Shown: piece by piece, positions 1 to 11,700 of the stretch
Layout of the letters: every line of letters starts with the position of its first letter
Position numbering within the stretch: the stretch's first letter is position 1
Program-made: the position numbers and the translations under genes
Source of the DNA: Cyclospora cayetanensis
Lineage: Eukaryota > Apicomplexa > Conoidasida > Eucoccidiorida > Eimeriidae
Assembly: GCF_002999335.1 (NCBI RefSeq)
Contig: NW_020312270.1
Coordinates: forward strand, 124,001 to 188,000
Reading direction: 5' to 3'
Length of the DNA stretch: 64,000 bases
The notes under the pieces: model-generated
What the model was told of the DNA's origin: nothing
The model's input: the letters and a program-made list of their open reading frames with translations, nothing else
Database searches by the model: none

Positions 1-2628
1 CTCCTGAGGCAAAAGACCAGAATGTACACGCTATCGGATGCGGGTGTTGCCTGGCGTATACCCGGAGAAAAGCATAGGAACGCGTATTCGTCAGACGGTG
101 CGTGGTTAAAGGGTGCGCGTCCCCCTACTTTCAGATTTGCAAAGACTACACGCCTTTATTCCGTTTATGGCTGCTTTTAGGCAGCACGCCAAAGCCATGC
201 CGCTTAAGTGCTTGCAGTGCAGTGCAAGACACTACAGAAACCCAAACAGCCCCGCTGCTCTGGGATCAGTGGCCGAGAAGCATTCCTGCAGGAGTTGCCT
301 CTGCCTCGAGGCTCGCCGAAAGACGCACCTCGCATGACGAACTCGTCGACTGCGTCCCTCGTGGTCCCCGGCAGGGGACTGACAACACTTCGCTGGCAAT
401 CCAAAAGGCGGTTGAGCAGCCGCGATTTACCTGCGTTAGGCCTGTGCGCATTCAGGCAGCTTCCTCATGACACACAACACGGCCTGTATTCCGAAGCCCC
501 CTAAAGAGGAACTACGCAGCGAGCATTCGAGGGCAGGCCTACCTGCCCACCAGAGCCACCGTTACGTGCTCCCTAAGCCCCTCCATCGAGGACTTTGTTG
601 TGCGGAGGGAGGGGCGACTCGATGGCTTCCCCAGCTTCGCCATCAGGTCCATACATCTGAACAGAAGGCACACGCGAACCTGGGATCGTTCATGGGTGCC
701 GGACACACACATGCGCTTGCCGTGCTCCTTTCCAAGGCCGAAGCGCGCGCGAGAGAGCTTCACCACTTCAAATACCAGTAGCCACCAAGCGTCTGAGAAC
801 TGAGACTTTGATACTGCGCACTTGTCGAGAAGCTCGCCGACACCCGTCCCAGTAGCCGCGCTGCACGCCAGGGGTTCTCCAAGACCAAGTCGCCAAAAGA
901 CCTGAGAAAAGGCATGCAGGCCCGTAAAGACTGCATACCCCACCCCCCACGCCAACAGAACCACACAGAAGGCCGGAACAGGCCCGTGGCATGGTGCTTA
1001 GCATATTCCCCCAGCCTAACGGCTGCACGCGGGCGCTCCCGTTGTCTGTCATTGGGCTGTCAAAGCCTTCTCCTTGAAGGAAGCTCATCCTGCAGCCCTT
1101 GCTGCACCATTAGCGGCGGCCAAAAACGTAGCATGTATGTACCTGCGCCTCGGTTGCTGCCGTCTTGGGATTTTCCATCTTGTTGACACACAACACAACG
1201 GGCAGCTTCAGGTGTCTTGCCATCTCCGCGAGGTATTCATCGTCGCTCTGTACGCCGGCCTGACAACACAAAACAAGAACCGAGACCAAATACGGTGTAC
1301 AGACACCGCGCTCCATGGGAGTTTCGGCAGGGTTTCAGCAAGGTGCTGCCTTGCCAAGCTGGATCGTGCTGTGGACGCGAAGCCAGGCGTTTCACGAAAA
1401 GAAGGAGGACCGCTTGAAGATTTAATCCGCGAGTTTCCGCCCTCCCTCCCTCCCTCTTCCGTGTCTCCCCCCGAGGCTCCTGCACGCACCCGGCCGTCCA
1501 CTACCAATACGGCACAAGCAGCCTGCTGCAGAGCGAAGGCGACTTGATCCCTCAACTGCACAATACAAAGCAGCCCGCACAGAGGCAGGCGAGAAGAAGG
1601 GCGTTCTCTCAAGACGGCCGGAAACAGGCGCAAAAAGCGGCCCATATCTCCATGGATTTGTGCATCATATTTAGGCATGGGGGTCATGAGGGGGGGCTAT
1701 CTACATGGGCGACGATGCACAACTGCGCCACCGCAAAAGAGACTACGGACCGCGATGACTGACGGCAAGAGCAGCCGGCAAAAAAGTATGCGCTGTCGAT
1801 GTCGTTCTCGCCAAACAGATGTGCAGCCGAAGCAGCACACCAGCACGGTATCAAAGGCCCTCCCGTCAAGTTGGTGTCTGACTACAAGGGCATTGTCTAC
1901 AAAACCTTGACCAGGGAAGCGCCAGTACGTACCTGCAAGGCTAACGGCCCCAACTCCTTGTCGTCCATCAAAAGGCCTCCCGTATCGGCGATTTCGACGT
2001 GTTCTCCCCGCCACTCGAGGGCAGCAATGAGGCAGTCTCTTGTGGTTCCTGCCGTGGCGCTCACCAACGCGCCTCCGCGTGCTCCTCCCAAAGGCCCTCC
2101 AAAGCAGATGCGGTTAAACAACGCACTTTTTCCGACATTGGGGCGGCCCAGGAGACAAACGCGGCGACAGAGCTGCGGAGTAATCGCGGCTCCTGGTGGG
2201 GAAGCCGGGGGGGGAGGGGTTGCTGCTGCTGCTGCTAATGCCGCTGTTTGCGCTGCTGTCTGCTTTGGAGGTGACGCATAGCAAGACGGCATTACGCGCA
2301 GGCCTGCAGGAAGCCTCGTGTGCAGCCAACCGAGGGAGGCCTGCACGAACCGACGGCCCTTGCTGCCAGTTCCAAAGTGCTTGCGCTGCTGCAGAAGCCT
2401 ACACGGCTGCGCATGCAACAGGAGCAAAAGCAGCACCAGCGAAGCGAGGACGCCACCGCGCAGTCGTCTACTGGACGCAGCGGGCTGCGGCGGCCCCTTC
2501 TCCCGCGATGCGCTGCTGCGACGCTGCCGGCATGCAGAAGACACTCTTCTGGACTCCCGAGGGTGTGGCTGACAGGGTCTGCAGCAGTACGCGAGCATTG
2601 TAGTCCGTCTGCCGCGTGAGGATTGCAT
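1..2628 (-). CDS. EngA/Der-like GTPase with two G domains (partial, runs off left edge)
   Basis: Five exons with matching phase: 2628-1933, 1555-1490, 1259-1143, 901-543 and 441-329; the rest lies beyond base 1. Der/EngA proteins bind the large ribosomal subunit and act in bacterial or organellar 50S assembly. Seen: G1 GRPNVGKS, G2 TAGTTRD and G3 DTGG in the first exon; then a DGR segment, a G4 motif reading NKME and a G5 SAAT. Then a second G1, PNAGKS, split by the 543/441 intron, and a second G2, PGTTRD. Two tandem Era-like domains separate EngA from single-domain Era or TrmE. The first exon carries about 150 residues before G1, with a Leu run near residue 65-71, which suits a signal or transit leader for an organelle (inference: apicoplast or mitochondrion). 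G4 with Glu in place of Asp is unusual. The 901-543 exon contains a linker that may hide another intron. The KH-like C-terminal domain is not in the window. Confidence 0.85.
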
Positions 2629-3458
2629 GCAGTGTTCTAGGAGCCTCGCCGCCAGCTGGGGTATCGACCTGCTAGCCGGTTGAGCCTCGAGGTTCAGCAG
2701 AGGGCATCTACGCCTTCTATGACACCCCCCTTCTCCCCCCTTCCCCTAGCTGACTGGAAGCCAGTAGCCTAGGGTAGGTGACGCGCTGGTCCCATGGGGG
2801 AAGTCTGTCCTACCAGGAGAGAGAAGAACACATGCAAAACAAAGAAAGAGGGAAGCCCTCGCCCCACGCACGCGCTCAAGCACGCCAGAAATGAAGAAAA
2901 ATGCTGCTTTTCTAGCACACAATAGTGCATGATTGCCATGCAGACACACCACAGAGAGAGGGCCTCAAGGGAAGGGCCCCCCGCTTTAGGGGCCCCCAGT
3001 AAGGAAATCCGCCGCCACGGGCCCAATTTGTGGGGATCCTCCTTCTGGCGTGCCTGCCTGGCTTTGGAAATCGGCAAATTTGTTTTCTTATTATTTCAAA
3101 CAATGCATTTAAGCACTTGGATGCGCTAGGTGACCCCTGCATTCTGCCGTCCCCGGGCAATCGGCCTTCTGCGGTGTTCGCGCTTTCTCTCTCTCTCATT
3201 CTTTTTCTCTTTCTTTCTTCTTCGCTTTCTTTCTTTCTTTCTTTTATTTCTTTCTCTTTTTCTCTTTCACCTTTTTGCGTGACATTCGTGCCCGCCTTGC
3301 CGTCCCTCCTTCGCCTTCGTTTTACTGGATGTTTGTGCCACTGCTGTCCTCTGTATCTGCTGGACCTCCTGCAGGCGCTAAGTCTGCGCTCTGTGCGCAT
3401 TTCTTGTTTTCTTAGCTTCGCTTTTTCCTGCCTTCGTGAGGAGCAGCTTCTCTTGTCA
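2629..3458. promoter_or_regulatory. Divergent intergenic region with pyrimidine tract
   Basis: This stretch separates the start of the EngA-like gene (-) from the start of the Fcf2-domain gene (+), so it should hold both promoters. From about 3183 to 3275 it is almost pure C/T (CTTT repeats), and further pyrimidine-rich sequence runs to about 3430. The tract may be 5' leader of the plus-strand gene. No defined promoter motif is recognisable. The open frame that runs upstream of 3459 translates this tract into a Leu/Phe/Ser run, which is not convincing coding. Confidence 0.4.
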
Positions 3459-4865
3459 ATGGCACGGCCGCGGCGTGGTGCAGCTGCGGCATGTTGTGAG
3501 GGCGCAGCAAACGATCTTGGCGCTGCTGCAGAGGGTGGCAACAGTCCAGATGCTGCTGCAGATAGTGGAAGCAGCAGGAGCACAAGGAGCTCCACTCGCG
3601 GCGTTATGACCCGCAGCGCAAGAGCGAAGGAAGCGCAGCAAGGCGAGAATACCAGTGCCTTGGCCACGAGCCACTCCGCAGATAACAACACGGGTTGCAG
3701 CAAGAGCAAGCGCAGCATGACCAAGCTTGACAGCAAGGAGAGAGGTGCTGCTGCCGGCACGGCAACAAAAACAGCAACCACCATTACCACCAGCGACGGT
3801 AGCAACACCACCACCACCACCACCACGACCAGCGCTGGTACTGAAAGCAACAAGAGCAGCGGCACCAGCAGCAAGGGCCCTTTCCAGCCATCGATGTCTG
3901 TGATGCCACGAGTTTCCCTTGGCCTCTTGCGTGCAGCGGTCCGCCCTTCTCCTAAAACTTCTTTTTTGGACGTCTCCGCTAGAGCAGCCTCCTCCAGCGA
4001 GGAAACTTCTACGGGCAACTCAGGAGGCGGGGATATTGCCATACCGACGGCCTTTAGCCGTCTTTCGTTGGGTTCGCACACCCCTCAGCCGCTGCTAAGG
4101 CCCCTTCGGAAGCTTGCATCGGGAGATCGAGGAGCAGCTGACTTCCTCGACACCACGACGGCTCCGGGGATTGTCAGACTCTGCCCGTTAGAACCTACCA
4201 ATGCAGCGTTGCTGCCTGCTGCCATGCCCAGTGGCAAGTGCGGCAAGAGTGCGGAGCGCAACAGATCAGAGGTAGCGGCGCGTGTGGCGGCGGGGTGTTC
4301 TCCGCCCCTCATGACGGTGGCTGCCTTGCAGCAGGGGCCCCTTGCGGAAGGGGGTCCAGACGCCTTGTCTCCCGATCTCGAGACTTTGCGGAAGGAGGAG
4401 AAGGCGCAGAGGAAGGCCAAGGAGAAGCAGCAGTTGCAGCAGTGGTTCGGGATGCCTTTGAAGGACTTATCTCCCCAGCTGGTGCGGGAACTGCGCGTGC
4501 TGCAATTACGGGGTCACGCATCGGCGAAAGTCTTCGGAGGCAAAAGCAGAGCTTCCTTTCTGCCCTTGCAAAAGCACAAGAGCAAGGAGGGGGGGCCTCC
4601 TCTGCATAGTGCTTACCTGCAGGTAGCCAGAGTTGTCGGTGGAGGTTTGCGGGGTGTAGGAGGCGGCGCTGAGTCGCAGGCTGCGGGAACTTTCAACAAA
4701 GGCGCAGGGAGGCGGGGTCATGCGTCGTCTCTGCTGCACGAGCTGCTGAAAGATCCTGAAGTCAACAGCTGGACAAAGAGAAAGTACAGAGAAATCCAGG
4801 AGAAAAACAACAGCAGACACTCGGCAGGATGGACAGGCAAAAGGAAAAAGAAGCAGAAGAAATAA
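3459..4865 (+). CDS. FCF2: Fcf2-domain pre-rRNA processing protein
   Basis: A single open frame of 468 residues. Fcf2 (human DNTTIP2/TdIF2 C-terminus) is a nucleolar factor of the small-subunit processome needed for early 18S rRNA cleavages. The C-terminal 160 residues match the family: a start like WFGMPLKDLSP, a conserved LRVLQLRG, a YLQVARVV strand, then LLHELLKDPEVNSW followed by KRKYREIQEKN and a Lys-rich tail. The N-terminal 300 residues are low complexity (Ala, Ser, a run of eight Thr) and resemble coccidian insertions. The chosen start (ATG at 3459, MARPRR) follows the pyrimidine tract; an earlier in-frame ATG at 3030 would add an implausible leader. No intron is needed. Between the QVARVV strand and the SLLHELL helix there is a Gly-rich insertion. 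Confidence 0.88.
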   Translation: MARPRRGAAAACCEGAANDLGAAAEGGNSPDAAADSGSSRSTRSSTRGVMTRSARAKEAQQGENTSALATSHSADNNTGCSKSKRSMTKLDSKERGAAAGTATKTATTITTSDGSNTTTTTTTTSAGTESNKSSGTSSKGPFQPSMSVMPRVSLGLLRAAVRPSPKTSFLDVSARAASSSEETSTGNSGGGDIAIPTAFSRLSLGSHTPQPLLRPLRKLASGDRGAADFLDTTTAPGIVRLCPLEPTNAALLPAAMPSGKCGKSAERNRSEVAARVAAGCSPPLMTVAALQQGPLAEGGPDALSPDLETLRKEEKAQRKAKEKQQLQQWFGMPLKDLSPQLVRELRVLQLRGHASAKVFGGKSRASFLPLQKHKSKEGGPPLHSAYLQVARVVGGGLRGVGGGAESQAAGTFNKGAGRRGHASSLLHELLKDPEVNSWTKRKYREIQEKNNSRHSAGWTGKRKKKQKK

Positions 4866-5717
4866 AAAGCGCAGTCTCTTTTTTTCCGATTCTAGGAGGG
4901 AGGGTGGAACGCGTCAAGCCTCAAGTCATCCCATATCTCGGGAGCTCTCTGAGCCACGACGTCAGGAGACGCTGTGCTGCTATAGGCCGAGTCGACGAGC
5001 TGAATTACAAGCCTCTGGGCCAAAAGGGACCCTGCTAGAGCTTCATGGGATGGCATTCCTTGGTGTCGCTCGCATTGGGAACGAAGCAGGGAAGAAAAGG
5101 GGAACTTGAGGAGGGCTTTAGGCGATTTTGTTTGTCTGGTTTGGTGCTGGCCTCGAGGCAGGGCGCACTGAGGCTTTCCTTTCGTCTAGCAGGCATCGTG
5201 CACCCCTCATTAGCCCTTCTTTTCCGGCATCGGTAGTGTCTTGTGAGTAGGGATCGCGAGGATTCTAAGTGAAGGGTAGTTGGGGGCACCAAAAGGCAGG
5301 GGAGACGCAACAATTGTGGCGCTCCGAGGGCTTTTCTCTACAGAGACCAAGCTGCAGGAAACTGCGAGCTCACTGGGCCTTCGTTACCTATTTTCTCAAA
5401 ATCAAAGGGAAACGTCTATAACTGTGCGCCACAAAAGGCGCCACCACTGCCTAGTTCGCTCGCCATCTACTTTTCTAGCCCTACTAAGAATTCGAGAGTG
5501 CAGCAGTCTGAACTCTTAGTGCCGCCGTGCCTTGCGCACTCTCCCTGCGATTCCCCCTTAAATAGCTGCACGCCTTTCAAGGCATCTTCAGCAGCAGCCC
5601 ACGCACGCCTGCCCAGCCATGAAAACAAATTATAGATCGGTGTTCACACAGGTGCTGCCTCCGCCCCGGCTCTAGCAAAAGCTGCTAGATACTGTTTTGC
5701 TGCCGATGACTCGGCCC
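4866..5717. other. Convergent 3' intergenic region
   Basis: About 850 bases between the stop of the Fcf2-domain gene (+) and the stop of the giant minus-strand gene. Short open frames exist on both strands but show no family signature. It probably holds both 3' untranslated regions. Nothing else is recognised. Confidence 0.5.
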
Positions 5718-8700
5718 TTAGAAAAGCACCTGCGCGCCATTGTTTCTTCTAGTCGAGCGCCTTCTATTGAGCTGTCTCTGCTGCTTAGCGCGCGCGAGCG
5801 TGGGCATCTCGGCAAAGTTCAGCTCTGCAGCAGCAGCTGCTGCTGCTCCCGCTGCATCGTAGACTCGCGGCTGCTGCAGTCCACCAGACTGCAGGCAGGT
5901 TTCCCGAGGGTGGAGGCCCCCTTGGGAACCTCCCCCGTATTCTTGGCGAGAGAGTAGAGGCCTCAGTCTGTCCCGCAGCCTGCTAGCAAGAGCCTTCGCT
6001 GCTGCTGGCGCATTGGAAAAATCCAAGAGGCTTCCTCTTCTGCTGAGGCTTCTTGACGCCCTCCCCCCCCTGTACGGCTGCAGCACCTGAGGCTCCTGCT
6101 CGGAGCTCAGCAGGGGGGGGCCTCTTATTCCCCCGTCGCTCTTTCTGCGGTCCTGCAAGTAGTACTGGTCAACAAACTGCTGCGGGATAAAAGGGAGGCC
6201 CTCATTTTTGAAGGGAGTAGCAGTTAAAGGCCACGTGGAGACGGGGTGCTCTGCGGGAAGGCATTTCTCTCTTCCTTTGGAGGAAGTCGACCCTTCCCTG
6301 ACGTCCATGGGAGGCTTAAGCGCGCAGCGATCCCCCTTGCCCGCAACGCTGGGGGGACCCCGCCCCCTAGTTAGAGCACCACCGCAAAGATCCTGCGGAT
6401 GCATTTGCGCAGAAGAAGGCGCCTGCCGCTGCAGCTGTTTCTGTTTCTGCTGCTGTTTCTGTTTCTGCTGCTGTTCCTCCTGGCAGTAGGCAGCCGCCAG
6501 CGGAAGCGCGCGGCGCCTTCTCGGGAAGCCCTCTCCCCAGTCACCCCCTTCGCAAGCACACCCGCCTCCACTGGTAGCTGTTTTTTCTCTCGAGGTCTCT
6601 TTGTTGTCGCCGCTCGTGCTGGTGAAACTGCCGCTCTGGACTGGCCTGCTGCGGACCTTCTTTGCTGCCGAGGGGGGACGCCTCGGCGATGGTGGATGGA
6701 GAGCTGCCGCCGCTTCTTCCAGCTGGAACGACTCAACCGCCGTCTTCAGGATTTCCGGGGTAAGAACCTCGGAGGGATCTACAGCTGCCTCGTTCGCTGC
6801 AGCAACGGCTTCGCGAGCAGCTGCCGCGGCAGCAGAAGCCGCAGCCGCAGCCGCAGCTACCTGCTGCCGTGCCTCCTCCGCTGCTCTAATGTTAGCTACC
6901 CACTGCTGGTGTTGCTGCTCCGCCTCAAAAGGGACGCCAAACACCTCAGAGTCTTCCTGCACACTGCTCAAGCCCTTCCCTTTTCGAGGCTTGTCGGTGG
7001 CAGCAGCAGCAGGGCCTGTCCTGGCGCCTGGCTGGTGCTGAGACTGCCGAGCGCCCGCTGCGACATGCTCCTCGTTGATGTCTGCGTCCTCCTTCTCCAG
7101 CTCGAAGACGTCCGGCAGCGGCGTCTGCACTGTCAGGTCTGTCTCTACGCCCACGTCTGTCGTGTGCCCTTTGGGAGGGTCCAGCCGTGGTGCTTCAGCC
7201 GTCTGTGACGCATGCTGCTGCGTCGTGAAGCCCCTCTCACGGGTCCAGACTTCTTCTGCACGCAGCTCGCAGCAGCCCTCCTGACCCTCCTCAGTACTTC
7301 CAAAGCCGTAGGTCGCCTCCTGCAGTCGATCGAGAGAGGCCTTAAACTCCTTAGTCTTGCCGCCGCCCCCCCCTGCTTCGACCTCGCTTCTGGCCTTCCC
7401 GAACGTCTCCCCGCTCTCTAGGCTCCTAAAGACCAACTGATCGTCGTCGGCTCCGACCTCTGGCGAGCGCTTTGAAGGGGCGGTATACCCAAGATGCAAC
7501 GCAGCTGTAGCAGCTGGAGGGCTTCGCGCGTCGAGGCCTTCAAGATCTGCATCTCTCAGATCCGCGCCGGAGGCGATCTCGAAGACTCCACCACTCATTG
7601 CCCCTTCTTCGAGTCTCCTCTGCAGCGCCTGGCGCCCTGCTCCTTCCCGAACATGGGCTGCGTTGGCTCCGCTCTTGCCTTCCCCTGTAGGGGCCCTAGG
7701 GGTCACTTCAGCACGTAGTCGGCTGCCTCGCCGCTCGGCTGTGCCTCCTCCTTGCGGAGGCTTCAAGGCATCAGGGGACCCTTCAAAGGCTTCTTCTGGG
7801 GTCTCCATCGCGCACCAGGCGGCACTCCGAGTGTCACTCCGCACAGCCTCCGCCCCACAGGCCTCCTTCTCTTCTCCCCGGCTCTGAATGCCGTCCCCTT
7901 CCCTGCTAGCCATTGCCTTGAGCTCCCTTTCTTGCCGACGCGCACAAAGAAATTCTTGCTGCCGTTGCTGCACTGCCTCGAACTGCTGTCGCCGCTTTTG
8001 GAGCAGCCGGGCCCCCTCTTGCTGCTGTTGCAGCAGCCAGCGAGTCTCCTCCTCACCTTGCTTCTGTTTCTCCTGCTCAAGTTGCTCGTACACCCGGGCT
8101 CCCTCCTCCTGCTGCACCTCCAGCTGCGCACTGTGCACTGAGTTTGCTAGCCTTACGCTTTCCTCTTCGACGGCCTCAGAAAGCTGTGCAGTGCTGCAGC
8201 GATTATCGGGGAAAGCCCCTGCCGTAGAGTGCCTTTTACCAATCCGTCCGACACTGCTCCTCTCCGACAAGCTCCGTTGCAGCCGTTCCTGTGGCTGCCA
8301 TTGCAAAGGTCTGCTTTCACCACGAAGAAGAAAGGTTTGCGCGCTTCTGAGTGCGTCGTCGGGGTCTTCCTGCGGCACGAGCTCGCTTTGCTTCTGCCTG
8401 CGGTGCTCTTGATCGCGTCTCTCTTGCGCCGTGAGGCGCTCGAAACGTTCCTGCAGCTCGCGATCCCTCAGTCTCTCCTCCTTCGATAGAATCGCTGTGC
8501 TTCCGCCGATAAGAGCCTGCGTCTCCTGATCTCGTTTGTAGGTTTTTCTTCCAGCTACGCAATAAGCAGCAGCCAAGTCGTCGGTGCTCTCTTCTGGGGT
8601 AACCGCTCCTCGTGCTCCGACTTCCCTTGGAAAAGGGTCTCTTGAGGAGTTGCTGACTGTCCGTCTTCGCCGCTCAGCGCGACTTTGTCGCTTGCGGCGG

Positions 8701-11700
8701 CAGCTCTCCCTGAGGGGGATTCCTTGCAGTTCAGAGCGCACTAGGGCCTGCCTGCTCCTGCCTATGCGTGAGAAGCTGCGGCAACTGGCAGAAAATTTTG
8801 GCGAGACACACGTCCCTGCCGCTGCGAACTCTGCCTGAGACGGCTGCTTCTCCAGCTGTGAAGGAGCATATCTGCTAAGAGGCCTCATAGTCGAGGGGCA
8901 ACCAGCAGTGCGAATCTCCCCTCGCCATCTCCCTCGAGGCGTCGTCTCGCCAAGTTCCTCATAGGATTCTGGAATCGAAGCGGCATGACTCGCATGCACC
9001 TCAGGTATTCGCGCCAAAGGGGGCCCCCTGTGCCTCCTCACAGGAGTTCGCGCGTCCTCTGCGGCTCCGCCAGCGAGGACCACCCTGCTGCGCATGGGCA
9101 AGCCCTCACTCGAAGCGTTTGCGGGTGCAGAGACAGGAGACGCAGCAACGCGTGTCGCTGCCGCTTGAGCAGCGAGTGACGACATGGCCCTGCATGCGTA
9201 AAAGGTCGAGGAGGCACTCGGGAGAGCGTTGCTGACAAGGCGCACAGACTGAGCAGAAACAAGATCCTCACTCCCCCTGCGTCCTCGCCACTCGTTGCTT
9301 CTGCTTCTTGAGGATCTTAGAATTCCTGCAGCAGCCGCGAGGGCTGCATTTGGCACGTCCTCATCATACCCTGAGACTGCTCCTCGACGGCGCTGCAGCA
9401 TTGGCACGCCGTGCAGGTGCTCTTCTTCGACATGCAGCGGGGTAGGAGGACCCCAGGTGTAGGCCAGCCGGCAGGGAACGTCGACTTGCGTTCCTGTTCG
9501 CGTGCTTCCCACAGAGAGCCTCGTGGACTGAAAGGAGGGTCTTGCGCTCGACAGGACGGTTCCCGAGGAGAAGAGATCCGAGGAAGACAAAGGATTCTCC
9601 GTTGCATGCAGGTGCCTCGAGAGCTCGTCTGCCGAGAGCCCCACGAGGCCCCTGTGCCTCGCGTCGAGGCTCTCTGGAAGCACATGCTGTTGCTGCTGCA
9701 GTGGGGACTGCGCGAATCGCGCTAGCGACTGACTGCTCCGCAAGGCGCCTCCAGAATGCGTCTGGGAGAGGTCCGCACGGGGGGAAGCACTCGAAAAATC
9801 TAGCCGAGGGGAGGCTGAGGCACTCCGGAGTTGACGGCTCCCCTGATCGCAGACCTCGCTTCGATTTGCGAGGAATACGGAGAAGATTGCCTCAGCCTCG
9901 TCCTCCCCGTCAGAGAGCGTCGTGTGGCCTCTTGGAGGCGCAGCTCCCTCTTTCTCTGCCTCCCGTAGAAGAGCGTCGACTTCCCCGCCGCAAGGCAGAA
10001 ACACCAGGCTGCTGCTGCTGCAGGCAGCTGACTGCTGCTGCTGTGCGACGTGATGCAGCAGCCGCTCCTGAATCTCTTCGGCTTCGTCCTCCGCAATTGG
10101 GAGGGATCCGAGGGGGCCCCCTAGAGATCCACGGCTTTCAAGAGGCGAGAGCGCCTCGGGAACCTCTTGCACCGGTGGGGAGGCATTTACACAGCCTTCT
10201 GTCGTCTGCTCGCCAGCAGCCCGCAGAACTTGCCAGCTAACACCGACATCCTCGCTGGACCCTGTAGGAAGAGGAGAATCTTCGACTCCCTTGCAATGAG
10301 GAGGGCCAGCTGCTACATCCTGCTCGACAGCCGCCCCTGCTTCTTGCTCTGCAGCAACGCGATCCTCTGCAGCGGTAGCGCTGGGAGGGACCTCTTGCCC
10401 CGAAGGAGAGGCGCTTCCTCCCTCTTCTTTTGGTGCTGCTGCAGTGTCGATTTCCGAGCGGCTGCGATGCGTATCTCCACCTGCGGCTTCCTCCTCGTCG
10501 GCAGGCGCAGCAGCAGCCGTGTTCATGTCTTTGGCTGTTGTAGCTTCGACCTGCTGCGGCTCCCGTGGAGGGGGGGGCTCCTGTGCTGCCTCTTCCCCTG
10601 TGTGCTGCTGCTCCTCAGGCGCATCTTGACAGTCCGAATATCGTTGCTGCTCTTCTGTCTCCTGCTCCTTTTCTTGCTGCGCCAGCCGTTGCTGTAAAAG
10701 TTCCTCCTGCTGCATTTGCTGCTGCTCGTCTCGCTGCTGCACTTGGCGGTCATGTTGCTGCCTTTCTTCCTCCTCTTGCATTTGCTGCTGCTCACGCTGC
10801 GCGTCTGCTTCCTGCCGCTCGGTCTGTTCTTCCGAGGAGCTTTCTTCTTGACCCCGCAGCTGCCGCTGCTGCTCCTCCTCTTGACACATGTGCCGTGATT
10901 CTTCGTTCTTCAGTGCTTCCTGCTGCTGCTTTTCTTCTGCGGCGATTATGAACTGCAGAAGTTCCTGTGTGTGCACTTCCTCAGACACGTCCTGCGCAGC
11001 CGAGAGACACCCCCGCAGCGTTTCTAGAAGGGATTCTCTGCTCGTCGCCATCTGAAGTAGCTCTTTCAACGCCTCTTCACCCTCGCCTTGCCTCAGTCTA
11101 TGAGAAAAACAAGGAGCTCCTGCAAGCACCTGCGAGCCCTTCTGCTCTAAGCGCTGCAGTAGCTCAATGACGCTCCGCAGCAGCACTGCCTCTGCATCGA
11201 CCGGAACAGCTGCTGCAGTTGCAAGTTGCTCAGTACTCGGCGTTTTAACCACTCTGGGAGAAGCTGCTGCTGCGGCATTTGCAGCAGCATCAGCAGGGGG
11301 CGTCTCGATGCACATACACGTAGGCAGGGGCTGTTCTGTAACCCCAGAGGCACCAGAGGGCAGCAAAGCTCCCTCTTCCTCCTCCTCCGTGTCTGAGTCG
11401 AAAGGGTTCGTTGATTTCTGTGAGCGTAATGCCGCTGCCGCCCCTGCGTCCTCTAAAGGCTGCGTAAGCCCGTCTGCAGCCGTCGCACCGGGAACTTCCT
11501 TTGGCGTCTGGTGCTGCGCAACATCAGTTTCAGTGTATTTCATCGTGGAAGGCGGTCTCTGGAGTTCTACCTCTACAGGTGCTATGATGCTATTATCACC
11601 GTGATCCGTTGCTTTGGAAGACTTTTCCTCGCACACATTTTGTGAAGCCTTGCTGTCTTCTGTCGCATTGTTGGCGACTCTTGAGAGGGCCTGCGAGCCG

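Noticed and set aside
2912..4081. 389-codon open frame on the minus strand opposite the Fcf2 gene
   Set aside because: It is the antisense of Ser/Ala/Thr triplet runs, which gives long Leu/Val stretches; the plus frame has a clear Fcf2 domain.
6399..11604. Many plus-strand open frames of 100-270 codons opposite the giant coiled-coil gene
   Set aside because: They are Cys/Leu/Ser-rich complements of CAG/GCA runs with no motif, and the minus frame is open for 6.3 kb.
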